DNA of 6,223 bases from HGM11525 sp045649145. GTDB lineage: Bacteria > Bacillota > Clostridia > UBA1381. The stretch's first letter is position 1. Every line of letters begins with the position of its first letter. Location: the NCBI GenBank assembly GCA_045649145.1, contig JAZRPK010000022.1, forward strand, positions 1-6,223, given 5' to 3'. A model generated the notes under the pieces. It had not been told where the DNA came from, made no database searches, and was given only the letters and a program-made list of their open reading frames with translations. The translations under genes were made by a program, and so were the position numbers. Shown piece by piece: positions 1 to 5,579 of the stretch.

Positions 1-135
1 TATGACCCCGAAAGAAGTGAGCCTATAGTTTACAGAGCGGGCGACTATATCAGATTTTATCCCATAACCGCTGACGAATTCAAGGAAATTGAACGCTCAG
101 GCGGTAGCGAAATTGAAGTAAGGGAGGAAAACTAA
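1..135 (+). CDS. pxpB: 5-oxoprolinase subunit B (PxpB/KipI family), 3' end only
   Basis: Reading frame 1 is open from the left edge to the TAA at 133-135, giving the last 44 residues of a protein whose start lies outside the window. The fragment opens with YDPERSEP, then RAGDYIRFYPIT, which is the usual C-terminal signature of the KipI/PxpB family (a short 'F/YDP..' stretch, then 'AGD.V+F.PI'). An acidic tail follows. In the known system PxpB joins PxpC and PxpA as a cytoplasmic ATP-dependent 5-oxoprolinase that opens 5-oxo-L-proline to L-glutamate. The TAA stop shares its last A with the ATG of pxpC (TAATG), the tight coupling usual for this subunit pair. In some bacteria PxpB and PxpC are fused, but here they are separate. 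The assignment rests on a short fragment plus the pxpC neighbour. The catalytic part is not visible. Confidence 0.9.
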   Translation, partial: YDPERSEPIVYRAGDYIRFYPITADEFKEIERSGGSEIEVREEN

Positions 136-1094
136 TGCCAAAGATGACAGTTATTTCCTCCGGACCATTGTCTACAATTCAGGACGAGGGCAGATTTGGT
201 TATATGAACACAGGCTTTTCTCCAAATGGTGCAATGGACTCATATTCAATGAAAATCGCAAACATTCTGGTCGGCAATGCCGATATAGAAGGCGTTGTTG
301 AAATGACTATGATGGGAATGTCGGTAAAATTCGACTGTACAACGGTAATTGCCCTTACGGGTGCGGATATGCAGCCGGAAATAAACCAAGAGCCGATAGA
401 AATGTATAGTGCGGTTGAGGTGCACGAGGGCGATGTCCTCACAATGAAAATGGCTAAGTCTGGTATGCGCACATACCTTGCTGTTGCAGGAGGCTTTGAT
501 ATTCCGAAAATAATGGGCAGTATGTCTACGAACTTAAAGTGTGCACTGGGCGGCTTTGAAGGCAGAAAGCTTTTAGCCGGTGACGAAATTCCGCTAAGGC
601 AGAGCATAGGCATTCGCCTTATCGGCAAAAGGAGAGCACTACCCGAGAATAAATATGATAATACCGTTACTGTAAGAGTTGTTTTAGGACCTCAGGAGGA
701 TTATTTTACCCAAAAAGGTATAGAAACCTTTTTGTCAAGCGAGTATACTGTTTCTGACAAGTCCGACCGTATGGGTGTAAGATTGGACGGCGAGATGATA
801 GAAAACATAAATGGTGTCGATATTATCTCCGACGGCATTGCAACGGGTGCGGTGCAAATTCCCGCATCAGGAACACCCATCATAATGATGGCAGACAGAC
901 AGACTACAGGCGGATATGCAAAAATTGCAACGGTAATAAGTGCAGACCTTAAAAAAATTGCTCAGGCAAGACCGGGTGCAAAAATACATTTTGAGGCTGT
1001 CAGCGAAAAGACGGCGGTCAGGTTAAAGAAAAAGGAAGAGAATAAAATCAGGGAACTTGAATACAAATCATTTTATGCTGTATGGAAGGATTGA
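135..1094 (+). CDS. pxpC: 5-oxoprolinase subunit C (PxpC/KipA, biotin-dependent carboxyltransferase-like family)
   Basis: A 319-residue protein of normal length for PxpC/KipA. It works with PxpB and PxpA in ATP-dependent cleavage of 5-oxo-L-proline to L-glutamate in the cytoplasm. Family hallmarks are visible in order: GPLSTIQDEGR (residues 10-20) and NGAMDSYSMKIANILVGN (31-48), then EMTMMG (56-61), RTYLAVAGG (112-120) and SDRMGVRLDGE (210-220). The long conserved C-terminal block at 232-272 includes SDGIATGAVQIP and ADRQTTGGYAKIATVISADL. The family is related to the C-terminal allophanate-hydrolase/carboxyltransferase domain (AHS2), but the match to PxpC over the full length is clear. The start at 135 has AGGGAGG at 121-127, 7 nt upstream, and overlaps the pxpB stop by one base. 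A second ATG at 144 lies too far from that site. The last two codons (AAG GAT) double as the ribosome binding site of the next gene. No defects were seen. Confidence 0.95.
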   Translation: MPKMTVISSGPLSTIQDEGRFGYMNTGFSPNGAMDSYSMKIANILVGNADIEGVVEMTMMGMSVKFDCTTVIALTGADMQPEINQEPIEMYSAVEVHEGDVLTMKMAKSGMRTYLAVAGGFDIPKIMGSMSTNLKCALGGFEGRKLLAGDEIPLRQSIGIRLIGKRRALPENKYDNTVTVRVVLGPQEDYFTQKGIETFLSSEYTVSDKSDRMGVRLDGEMIENINGVDIISDGIATGAVQIPASGTPIIMMADRQTTGGYAKIATVISADLKKIAQARPGAKIHFEAVSEKTAVRLKKKEENKIRELEYKSFYAVWKD

Positions 1095-1102
1095 GAAATA
1101 TG
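1086..1102 (+). promoter_or_regulatory. Shine-Dalgarno/junction deciding the DUF1445 gene start
   Basis: AAGGA at 1086-1090, formed by the last two codons of pxpC, sits 9 nt before ATG 1100. The earlier in-frame ATG at 1082 has no purine-rich site in front of it (the preceding bases are a T-rich TTTTATGCTGT). The ribosome binding site therefore favours 1100. The same 17-nt layout recurs with one change at 1877-1893. Confidence 0.7.
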
Positions 1103-1885
1103 GATTATTCAAATATGTCGCCTAAAGAGGTAAGACAGCTTATAAGAGAGGGCAAGATTACAGGTCAGACCTCGGGTATGTGCGATGGCTATGCACAGGG
1201 GAATTTGCTTGTGTTGCCTATGGAGCAGGCTTATGACTTTTTGCTCTTTACACAGCGTAATCCCAAGTCCTGCCCTGTTCTTGAGGTAGGTGACGTCGGC
1301 AGCAGACTGGTTAAGAGAATGGCGGATATGGGTGACATTGCAACCGATATCCCTAAATACAGAGTCTGGGAAAACGGCGTAATGACAGGCGAATATACCG
1401 ACGTTTCAAAGCTTTGGCGAGATGATTTTGTATATTTTCTAATTGGCTGCTCCTTTTCGTTTGAGGGTGAGCTATTAGCTGCAGGAGTGCCGGTAAGGCA
1501 TATCGAAGAGGGCAAAAATGTACCTATGTACCTCACAAACATAGACTGTGACGAGGCAGGAATTTTCCACGGCAAGACGGTGGTAAGTATGCGTCCTATG
1601 CCTGCAGATCAGGCGATAAGAGCGGTAAGTATAACAGCTTCTATGCCGAGAGTACACGGTGCGCCTATCCACATAGGAGACCCTTCTAAAATAGGAATAA
1701 AGGATATTTCAAAACCTGATTTTGGCGATGCTGTTACAATAAAAGACGGCGAAATTCCTGTGTTCTGGTGCTGCGGAGTCACACCGCAGTCGGTAGTAAT
1801 GAGTGCAAAGCCGCCTATTGCTATATCTCACGCACCGGGACATATGTTCATAACAGATGTTAAAAATTCACTCTTAAAGGATTGA
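1100..1885 (+). CDS. DUF1445 / D-glutamate cyclase family protein (YcsI-like, 'putative hydro-lyase')
   Basis: A 261-residue protein when started at ATG 1100, close to the usual length of YcsI-type proteins. Starting at 1082 would add six residues and overlap pxpC by 13 nt, but that start lacks a ribosome binding site. The family signature runs the whole length (residues from the 1100 start): GQTSGMCDGYAQGNLLVLP (22-40), FTQRNPKSCPVLEVGDVG (50-67), TDIPKYRVWENG (82-93), IGCSFSFEGE (115-124), NVPMYLTNI (140-148), MPRVHGAPIHIGDP (182-195), EIPVFWCCGVTPQ (218-230) and KPPIAISHAPGHMFITD (237-253). The biochemical role of the bacterial proteins is unsettled. Databases call them putative hydro-lyases, and the related mammalian mitochondrial protein is reported to be a D-glutamate cyclase producing 5-oxo-D-proline. 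Its position inside the 5-oxoprolinase operon fits oxoproline or glutamate metabolism, as does the occurrence of ycsI near kipI/kipA in Bacillus. No signal peptide or membrane segment is evident. Confidence 0.9.
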   Translation: MDYSNMSPKEVRQLIREGKITGQTSGMCDGYAQGNLLVLPMEQAYDFLLFTQRNPKSCPVLEVGDVGSRLVKRMADMGDIATDIPKYRVWENGVMTGEYTDVSKLWRDDFVYFLIGCSFSFEGELLAAGVPVRHIEEGKNVPMYLTNIDCDEAGIFHGKTVVSMRPMPADQAIRAVSITASMPRVHGAPIHIGDPSKIGIKDISKPDFGDAVTIKDGEIPVFWCCGVTPQSVVMSAKPPIAISHAPGHMFITDVKNSLLKD

Positions 1886-1893
1886 TAAATATG
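1877..1893 (+). promoter_or_regulatory. Shine-Dalgarno/junction deciding the pxpA start
   Basis: AAGGA at 1877-1881, in the last codons of the DUF1445 gene, lies 9 nt before ATG 1891. The alternative in-frame TTG at 1882 directly abuts this site and would leave no spacing for the ribosome, so 1891 is the better start. The 17 nt match 1086-1102 at 16 positions. Confidence 0.75.
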
Positions 1894-2670
1894 TATTCTA
1901 TTGACTTAAACAGCGACCTTGGCGAAAGCTTTGGTGCGTATAAAATAGGCAGGGACGAGGAGGTTATACCCCTTGTATCCTCTGCAAATGTTGCCTGCGG
2001 CTTTCACGCAGGGGACCCTACTATAATGGCAAAAACGGTTAATCTTTGTAAGGACAGCAATGTTGCAATCGGAGCACATCCGGGATTTAATGATATTGTT
2101 GGCTTTGGCAGAAGAAATATGAATGTTTCGCCCGAAGATGTAAAAAATATGATTATATATCAGGTGGGTGCACTTGATGCTTTCTGCAAGGCATCAGGTA
2201 TAAAGCTGCAGCACGTAAAGCCACACGGCGCACTGTATAATATGGCGGCAAAGGATGCTAATCTGGCAAGAGCTATATGTGAGGGTATTTACGAATATGA
2301 CAGTTCGTTGATTTTGATGGGACTTGCAAACAGCGAAATGATAGCCAAGGCAAAGGAAATAGGACTTCCCTTTGCTGCGGAGGTGTTTGCCGACAGAGCA
2401 TACGAGGACGACGGAACACTCGTTGCCCGTACCAAGCCAGGAGCTATGATAAAGGACGAGGACGAGGCGGTTTCGAGGGTTATCGGTATGATAAAGAACC
2501 GCACCGTAAAGTCGATAAACGGAAAAGAAATAGAAATATGCCCCGATTCTGTATGCGTACACGGCGACAGCGAAAAGGCACTTGTATTTGTCAGAAAGAT
2601 ACGAGCAGCACTCGAAAAAGAAGGCGTTGCCGTTAAAAACGTGCAGCAAGTTATTTCGGAAAGGTCGTAA
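1891..2670 (+). CDS. pxpA: 5-oxoprolinase subunit A (PxpA, LamB/YcsF family)
   Basis: A 259-residue cytoplasmic protein of the LamB/YcsF family, of normal length. With PxpB and PxpC it converts 5-oxo-L-proline, ATP and water to L-glutamate. Motifs in order: DLNSDLGESFG (5-15), NVACGFHAGD (33-42), GAHPGFND (61-68), GFGRR (71-75), HVKPHGALYN (108-117), EVFADRAYEDDGTLVAR (164-180), KPGAMI (182-187) and VCVHGD (221-226). These match the conserved His/Asp/Glu-rich positions of the family's polysaccharide-deacetylase-like barrel. The family usually has DLNCDLGE at the N terminus, so Ser replaces Cys here. The start is taken as ATG 1891 because AAGGA lies 9 nt upstream. An in-frame TTG at 1882 would overlap the preceding stop but abuts the ribosome binding site. 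The gene begins 5 nt after the DUF1445 stop and ends 5 nt before alr, so co-transcription and translational coupling are likely. Confidence 0.95.
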   Translation: MYSIDLNSDLGESFGAYKIGRDEEVIPLVSSANVACGFHAGDPTIMAKTVNLCKDSNVAIGAHPGFNDIVGFGRRNMNVSPEDVKNMIIYQVGALDAFCKASGIKLQHVKPHGALYNMAAKDANLARAICEGIYEYDSSLILMGLANSEMIAKAKEIGLPFAAEVFADRAYEDDGTLVARTKPGAMIKDEDEAVSRVIGMIKNRTVKSINGKEIEICPDSVCVHGDSEKALVFVRKIRAALEKEGVAVKNVQQVISERS

Positions 2671-2675
2671 GGATT

Positions 2676-3836
2676 ATGACATCTTCTCATAAGTACAACA
2701 AATTTTGCAGATGCTATGCGGCAATAAACCTAAGTGCAATACGTCATAATCTTGACAGCCTTAAAGCGTGTATGCAAGAGGGCGTAAAAGCTATGGCGGT
2801 AGTAAAGGCAAACGCATACGGACACGGAAGTGTTGAGGTTGCCGGATATATTGAGAATGAGGTGGATTATTTTGCCGTTGCAAGTCTTGACGAGGCGATA
2901 GTTTTAAGAAACGGCGGGATAAAAAAGCCTATTCTTATACTTTCGTATACAAATCCTTTGCTCTATGATGAGTTGATAGACAATGATGTAACGGCTACCA
3001 TATATAATCTCGATGAGGCAAAGCTCCTTTCCGATAAGGCAAAGGCAAAGGACAAAAAAGTAAAAGTTCACGTTGCGGTCGATACAGGTATGGGACGAAT
3101 AGGCTTTTCTCCCGACGAAAAGGGCGCAGAGTTTGTAAAGGAAATATCACTACTTGACGGAATAGAACTTGAGGGCTTGTTCAGCCATTATGCCTGTGCG
3201 GACTGTTATGATAAGGAAGATGCTTTAGAGCAGACAAAGCTATTTGACAGCTTTGTCGAAATGATAGAGGCAAAGGGAGTGAATATACCGCTTAAGCATA
3301 TCTGCAACAGTGCAGGCACTATTGACTTTAATAAGCAGTATAATATGTGCAGACTCGGTATTGCACTCTACGGACTCTATCCATCGGAGGAGATGGACAA
3401 AAGTAAGATTGAGCTTATTCCTGCAATGGAGGTTATAAGCCACGTTGTTCATATTAAGGAGGTTCCCGCAGGCTTTAAGATAGGCTACGGTCACATATAT
3501 GAGGCACCGTCTGTAAGAAGAATTGCAACCGTGTCCATAGGCTATGCGGACGGCTATAACCGTTGCTTTACCAATGTCGGTTATGTACTGATAAACGGCA
3601 AAAAAGCACCTGTTGTCGGCAAGGTTTGTATGGACCAGATAATGGTTGATATAACTGATATTGAAAATGTATCGGTAGGTATGCACGCAGTTATCCTTGG
3701 CAAAAATGAAGGTGCAGTGATTTCTGCAGAAGAATTTGGCGAGATGAGCCACAGCTTTAATTACGAGGTGGTATGCACCTTTATGCCCAGAGTAACAAGG
3801 CTGTATTATATAGACGGAAAACTGATAGAGGAATAA
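2676..3836 (+). CDS. alr: Alanine racemase (PLP-dependent, fold type III)
   Basis: A 386-residue protein of normal length for alanine racemase, which interconverts L- and D-alanine in the cytoplasm and supplies D-Ala for peptidoglycan. The N-terminal barrel begins at YAAINLSAIRHNL. Lys44 in AVVKANAYGHG is the expected PLP Schiff-base lysine. Also visible are DTGMGRIGF (136-144), FSHYACAD (169-176), HICNSAG (208-214), MCRLGIALYGLYPS (224-237), the KIGYGHIYEA segment whose Tyr271 matches the second catalytic base, SIGYADGYNR (287-296), and VCMDQIMVDIT (317-327) of the C-terminal domain. All key residues are present. ATG 2676 is the only reasonable start. GGAAAGG at 2658-2664 lies 11 nt upstream, while TAAGGA at 2668-2673 is probably too close. 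It begins 5 nt after pxpA and is the last gene of the operon. Strict alanine specificity cannot be read from sequence; broader racemase activity is possible. Confidence 0.93.
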   Translation: MTSSHKYNKFCRCYAAINLSAIRHNLDSLKACMQEGVKAMAVVKANAYGHGSVEVAGYIENEVDYFAVASLDEAIVLRNGGIKKPILILSYTNPLLYDELIDNDVTATIYNLDEAKLLSDKAKAKDKKVKVHVAVDTGMGRIGFSPDEKGAEFVKEISLLDGIELEGLFSHYACADCYDKEDALEQTKLFDSFVEMIEAKGVNIPLKHICNSAGTIDFNKQYNMCRLGIALYGLYPSEEMDKSKIELIPAMEVISHVVHIKEVPAGFKIGYGHIYEAPSVRRIATVSIGYADGYNRCFTNVGYVLINGKKAPVVGKVCMDQIMVDITDIENVSVGMHAVILGKNEGAVISAEEFGEMSHSFNYEVVCTFMPRVTRLYYIDGKLIEE

Positions 3837-3841
3837 AATAT

Positions 3842-3875
3842 AAAGGGTCAGCACTTATGAAAGTGCTGACCTTTT
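3842..3875. terminator. Strong bidirectional intrinsic terminator between alr and the MATE gene
   Basis: GGTCAGCACTT (3846-3856) pairs perfectly with AAGTGCTGACC (3861-3871) around a 4-nt ATGA loop. A G-T wobble and three A-T pairs extend the stem outward. On the + strand the stem runs into TTTTCTATT. On the - strand it is followed by a T-rich tract from the complement of AATAAAATATAAA. It starts 5 nt after the alr stop and ends 6 nt before the MATE stop codon, so it can end transcripts from both sides. Confidence 0.93.
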
Positions 3876-3881
3876 CTATTG

Positions 3882-5249
3882 TCAGAAATCTCGAGTTACA
3901 TTTTTAAGCCATTTATACGAGCGGTAGCGCCAGAGGACAAAGCCTATTTTAAGAATTTCGTCGGCTGTGAGGATGATGTACACAATCTCAACCGGCAGCT
4001 TCCACCAAAACGCCGCCATGGCACCTATGGGAATTACAATGCACCACAGAGTACCTATATCCATTATAAGACCAAAATTAGTGTCGCCGCCTGCACGGAA
4101 TACTCCGACGATTAAAACGGTAGTAAAGCCTTGAAAAATCACAAAATAACTCATTACATACATCATTGTGCTAAGGTAGCTTTCTGCTTCTGCACCAAGA
4201 GACATTATGTTTTTGAGAACAGGTCCAATACAAAGAATTAACAAGGAGCCCATAGCGCCGAGTATGACTGTAAGCTTAAGGAGTCTTGCCGAATAGGTCT
4301 TTGCGTGGGAAAGCTTGCCCTCGCCTATGGTTTTACCGAGTATGATTGCTGTTGCGTTTGCAAGACCGAAAACGACTACCATTGCAAGCTGGCGTACCAC
4401 CTGAACAACGGAATTTGCTGATGTAGCAGCCTTACCCATATGTCCAATTATAGCGTTTATCATAGACACACCGCCGCCCCACATAATCTCATTAAGAGTT
4501 ACGGGGAGTGAGTATTTGAAAAAGTCTTTTGTAAGAAGGCTGTCTGTTTTTAATAATGTAGAGAATTTAAGGCGAATGGTCTTGTTCATCTTAAAGGCAT
4601 AGAACAGGACTATGAAAAATTCACAGTAACGTGCTATTGCAGTTGCAATTGCAGCACCTCTAACACCCAGAGCCGGTGCACCAAACAGCCCGAAAATCAG
4701 TATGGCATTTGCTATTACGTTCACGATAAGGGAAACGAGGTAAACGACAGTTGAAATTATGACGCGTTCTATACTTCGTGCAACACCCAGATATATTGCA
4801 GTAATTCCTGCTGGAATATATGCAAAAGCCACTATCCTAAGGTAGGCAGCACCCTCCGCTATTACGTCAGGCTCGTGCGAGAATATCCGCATAAGATATT
4901 CGGGGATAATGAGCGAGGCGGCGGTAAATACAATCGCCACAATAACTGCAATTCGCATCGCAAGTCCTAAAATTTTCTCTATTGTCCTTGTGTCACCCTT
5001 GCCCCAATACTGCGATGAAAGGATTGCCGCACCTGAGTTTAAGCCGAAAAATACAAGTGTAAGTACAAAATATACCTGTCCTGCAAGAGAGGATGCCGAG
5101 ATTGCAACTTCTCCTACAAGACCCAACATCATAACATCTGCTGCCTGCACTCCTACATTTATAAGGTTTTGAAGCGCCATAGGAATTACAAGCGCAAAAA
5201 CTGTTTTGTAAAAATTATGCTTTTCAGTCTTGGTGTTTAATTGGTGCAT
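3882..5249 (-). CDS. MATE family efflux transporter
   Basis: A 455-residue, highly hydrophobic inner-membrane protein with about twelve predicted transmembrane segments in two homologous halves, the normal size for MATE (NorM-type) antiporters. These export drugs or other organic cations in exchange for Na+ or H+. Landmarks are the N-terminal ALVIPMALQNLINVGVQAAD (19-38), SSQYWGKGD (78-86), the first-half motif GAPALGVRGAAIATAIAR (190-207), the second-half counterpart at 247-310 with SLPVTLNEIMWGGG and ANATAIILGKTIGEGK, and GVFRAGGDTNFGLIMDIG (382-399). The start is the ATG at 5249-5247. AAAGGAAGG (5264-5256 on the - strand) lies 6 nt upstream and a near-consensus promoter is just beyond. It is a single-gene unit, convergent with the alr operon. 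The substrate cannot be inferred from sequence, and no adjacent MarR/TetR/MerR-type regulator suggests an inducer. Confidence 0.95.
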   Translation of the reverse strand: MHQLNTKTEKHNFYKTVFALVIPMALQNLINVGVQAADVMMLGLVGEVAISASSLAGQVYFVLTLVFFGLNSGAAILSSQYWGKGDTRTIEKILGLAMRIAVIVAIVFTAASLIIPEYLMRIFSHEPDVIAEGAAYLRIVAFAYIPAGITAIYLGVARSIERVIISTVVYLVSLIVNVIANAILIFGLFGAPALGVRGAAIATAIARYCEFFIVLFYAFKMNKTIRLKFSTLLKTDSLLTKDFFKYSLPVTLNEIMWGGGVSMINAIIGHMGKAATSANSVVQVVRQLAMVVVFGLANATAIILGKTIGEGKLSHAKTYSARLLKLTVILGAMGSLLILCIGPVLKNIMSLGAEAESYLSTMMYVMSYFVIFQGFTTVLIVGVFRAGGDTNFGLIMDIGTLWCIVIPIGAMAAFWWKLPVEIVYIILTADEILKIGFVLWRYRSYKWLKNVTRDF

Positions 5250-5281
5250 ATCTAACCTTCCTTTGCCTTTGTCTGATGCGT

Positions 5282-5310
5282 ATTATATCAATTTGCTGCT
5301 TCTTTGTAAA
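5282..5310 (-). promoter_or_regulatory. Sigma-A-type promoter of the MATE gene
   Basis: Read on the - strand, TTTACA (5310-5305; five of six match TTGACA) is followed by a 17-nt spacer and a perfect TATAAT (5287-5282). Transcription would start near 5275, giving a short leader of about 25 nt to the ATG at 5249 with the ribosome binding site AAAGGAAGG in between. There is no room for a riboswitch or attenuator. Confidence 0.85.
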
Positions 5311-5344
5311 TATGATTTATAAAAAGAAATATATTCGTAAAATT

Positions 5345-5373
5345 TTCACCAAATTAAGTCCGTCGCATAGTAT
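5345..5373 (+). promoter_or_regulatory. Possible weak promoter for the 31-aa microprotein
   Basis: TTCACC (5345-5350, four of six to consensus) and TAGTAT (5368-5373, four of six) are separated by exactly 17 nt, 47 nt before the ATG at 5420. This is the best pair seen by eye between the divergent MATE promoter and the small gene. AT-rich DNA gives such matches by chance, so this is only a candidate. Confidence 0.35.
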
Positions 5374-5404
5374 GGTATTGCAAGGGTTTTCCCTAAGTAA
5401 AAAC

Positions 5405-5412
5405 AAGGAGGG
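5405..5412 (+). promoter_or_regulatory. Strong Shine-Dalgarno of the microprotein gene
   Basis: AAGGAGGG, a full-length match to the anti-SD core, ends 7 to 8 nt before ATG 5420. It is the best ribosome binding site in the window and is the main support for calling so short a frame a gene. Confidence 0.8.
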
Positions 5413-5419
5413 CATATAA

Positions 5420-5515
5420 ATGAGCGAGTGCGGACTTTGCAATAGAGGTTGCGGTTGTGAAACAATACTCTGGATTGTTTTGATTATTGTTCTGCTGAGT
5501 TGTGTTTGTAACTGA
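5420..5515 (+). CDS. 31-residue cysteine-rich single-pass membrane microprotein, function unknown
   Basis: The frame starts at ATG 5420 behind a perfect AAGGAGGG and ends at TGA 5513-5515. The product has a short polar, Cys/Gly-rich N-terminal part (residues 1-14, with Cys at 4, 7, 11 and 13 in C-x2-C-x3-C-x-C spacing). A continuous hydrophobic stretch follows from about 16 to 27 (ILWIVLIIVLLS), then a C-V-C-N end with Cys28 and Cys30. Six cysteines in 31 residues are far more than expected by chance. The hydrophobic part is short for a full membrane span but suggests membrane association. A possible reading is a metal-binding or redox-active membrane peptide, or one of the small Cys/Gly-rich hydrophobic proteins often annotated as hypothetical in Clostridia. 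I do not recognise a named family. It is flanked by the divergent MATE gene and a convergent repressor, with a hairpin 24 nt after its stop. Confidence 0.65.
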   Translation: MSECGLCNRGCGCETILWIVLIIVLLSCVCN

Positions 5516-5538
5516 TTTAGAAACATAAACCTCTGAAA

Positions 5539-5573
5539 GTACATAACCATCGGCTCTGCCGATGGTTATGTAC
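5539..5573. terminator. 16-bp perfect inverted repeat, probable bidirectional terminator
   Basis: GTACATAACCATCGGC (5539-5554) and GCCGATGGTTATGTAC (5558-5573) are exact inverted copies around the 3-nt TCT. It lies between the microprotein stop (5515) and the stop of the convergent S24 repressor (5582-5580), where a shared terminator is expected. The T-tract is poor on both sides: AGTTATTC on the + strand, TTTCAG on the - strand. Factor-assisted termination, an mRNA-stabilising stem, or a small palindromic repeat element are therefore alternatives. Confidence 0.65.
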
Positions 5574-5579
5574 AGTTAT

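Noticed and set aside
1082..1099. Longer start of the DUF1445 gene at ATG 1082
   Set aside because: It has no ribosome binding site and overlaps pxpC by 13 nt, whereas ATG 1100 has AAGGA at 9-nt spacing. It is not fully excluded.
1882..1890. TTG start for pxpA at 1882
   Set aside because: It directly abuts the AAGGA site. ATG 1891 has proper spacing and the family's conserved DLN..LGE motif begins just after it.
2414..2425. GAACACTCGTTG resembling a Gram-positive SOS box (GAAC-N4-GTTC)
   Set aside because: One base off the consensus and inside the pxpA coding sequence, encoding part of a conserved motif. A chance match.
3879..4115. 78-residue + strand frame opposite the MATE gene end
   Set aside because: It is antisense to a full-length conserved MATE gene, starts right after a terminator, and has no recognisable features.
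5383..5394. AGGGTTTTCCCT as an intrinsic terminator
   Set aside because: The stem is only 4 bp with no following T-run, and it lies upstream of a ribosome binding site rather than after a gene.
5317..5550. 77-residue - strand frame across the microprotein region
   Set aside because: There is no ribosome binding site or family resemblance, and it lies over the MATE promoter, the microprotein gene and part of the palindrome. It looks like a chance frame.
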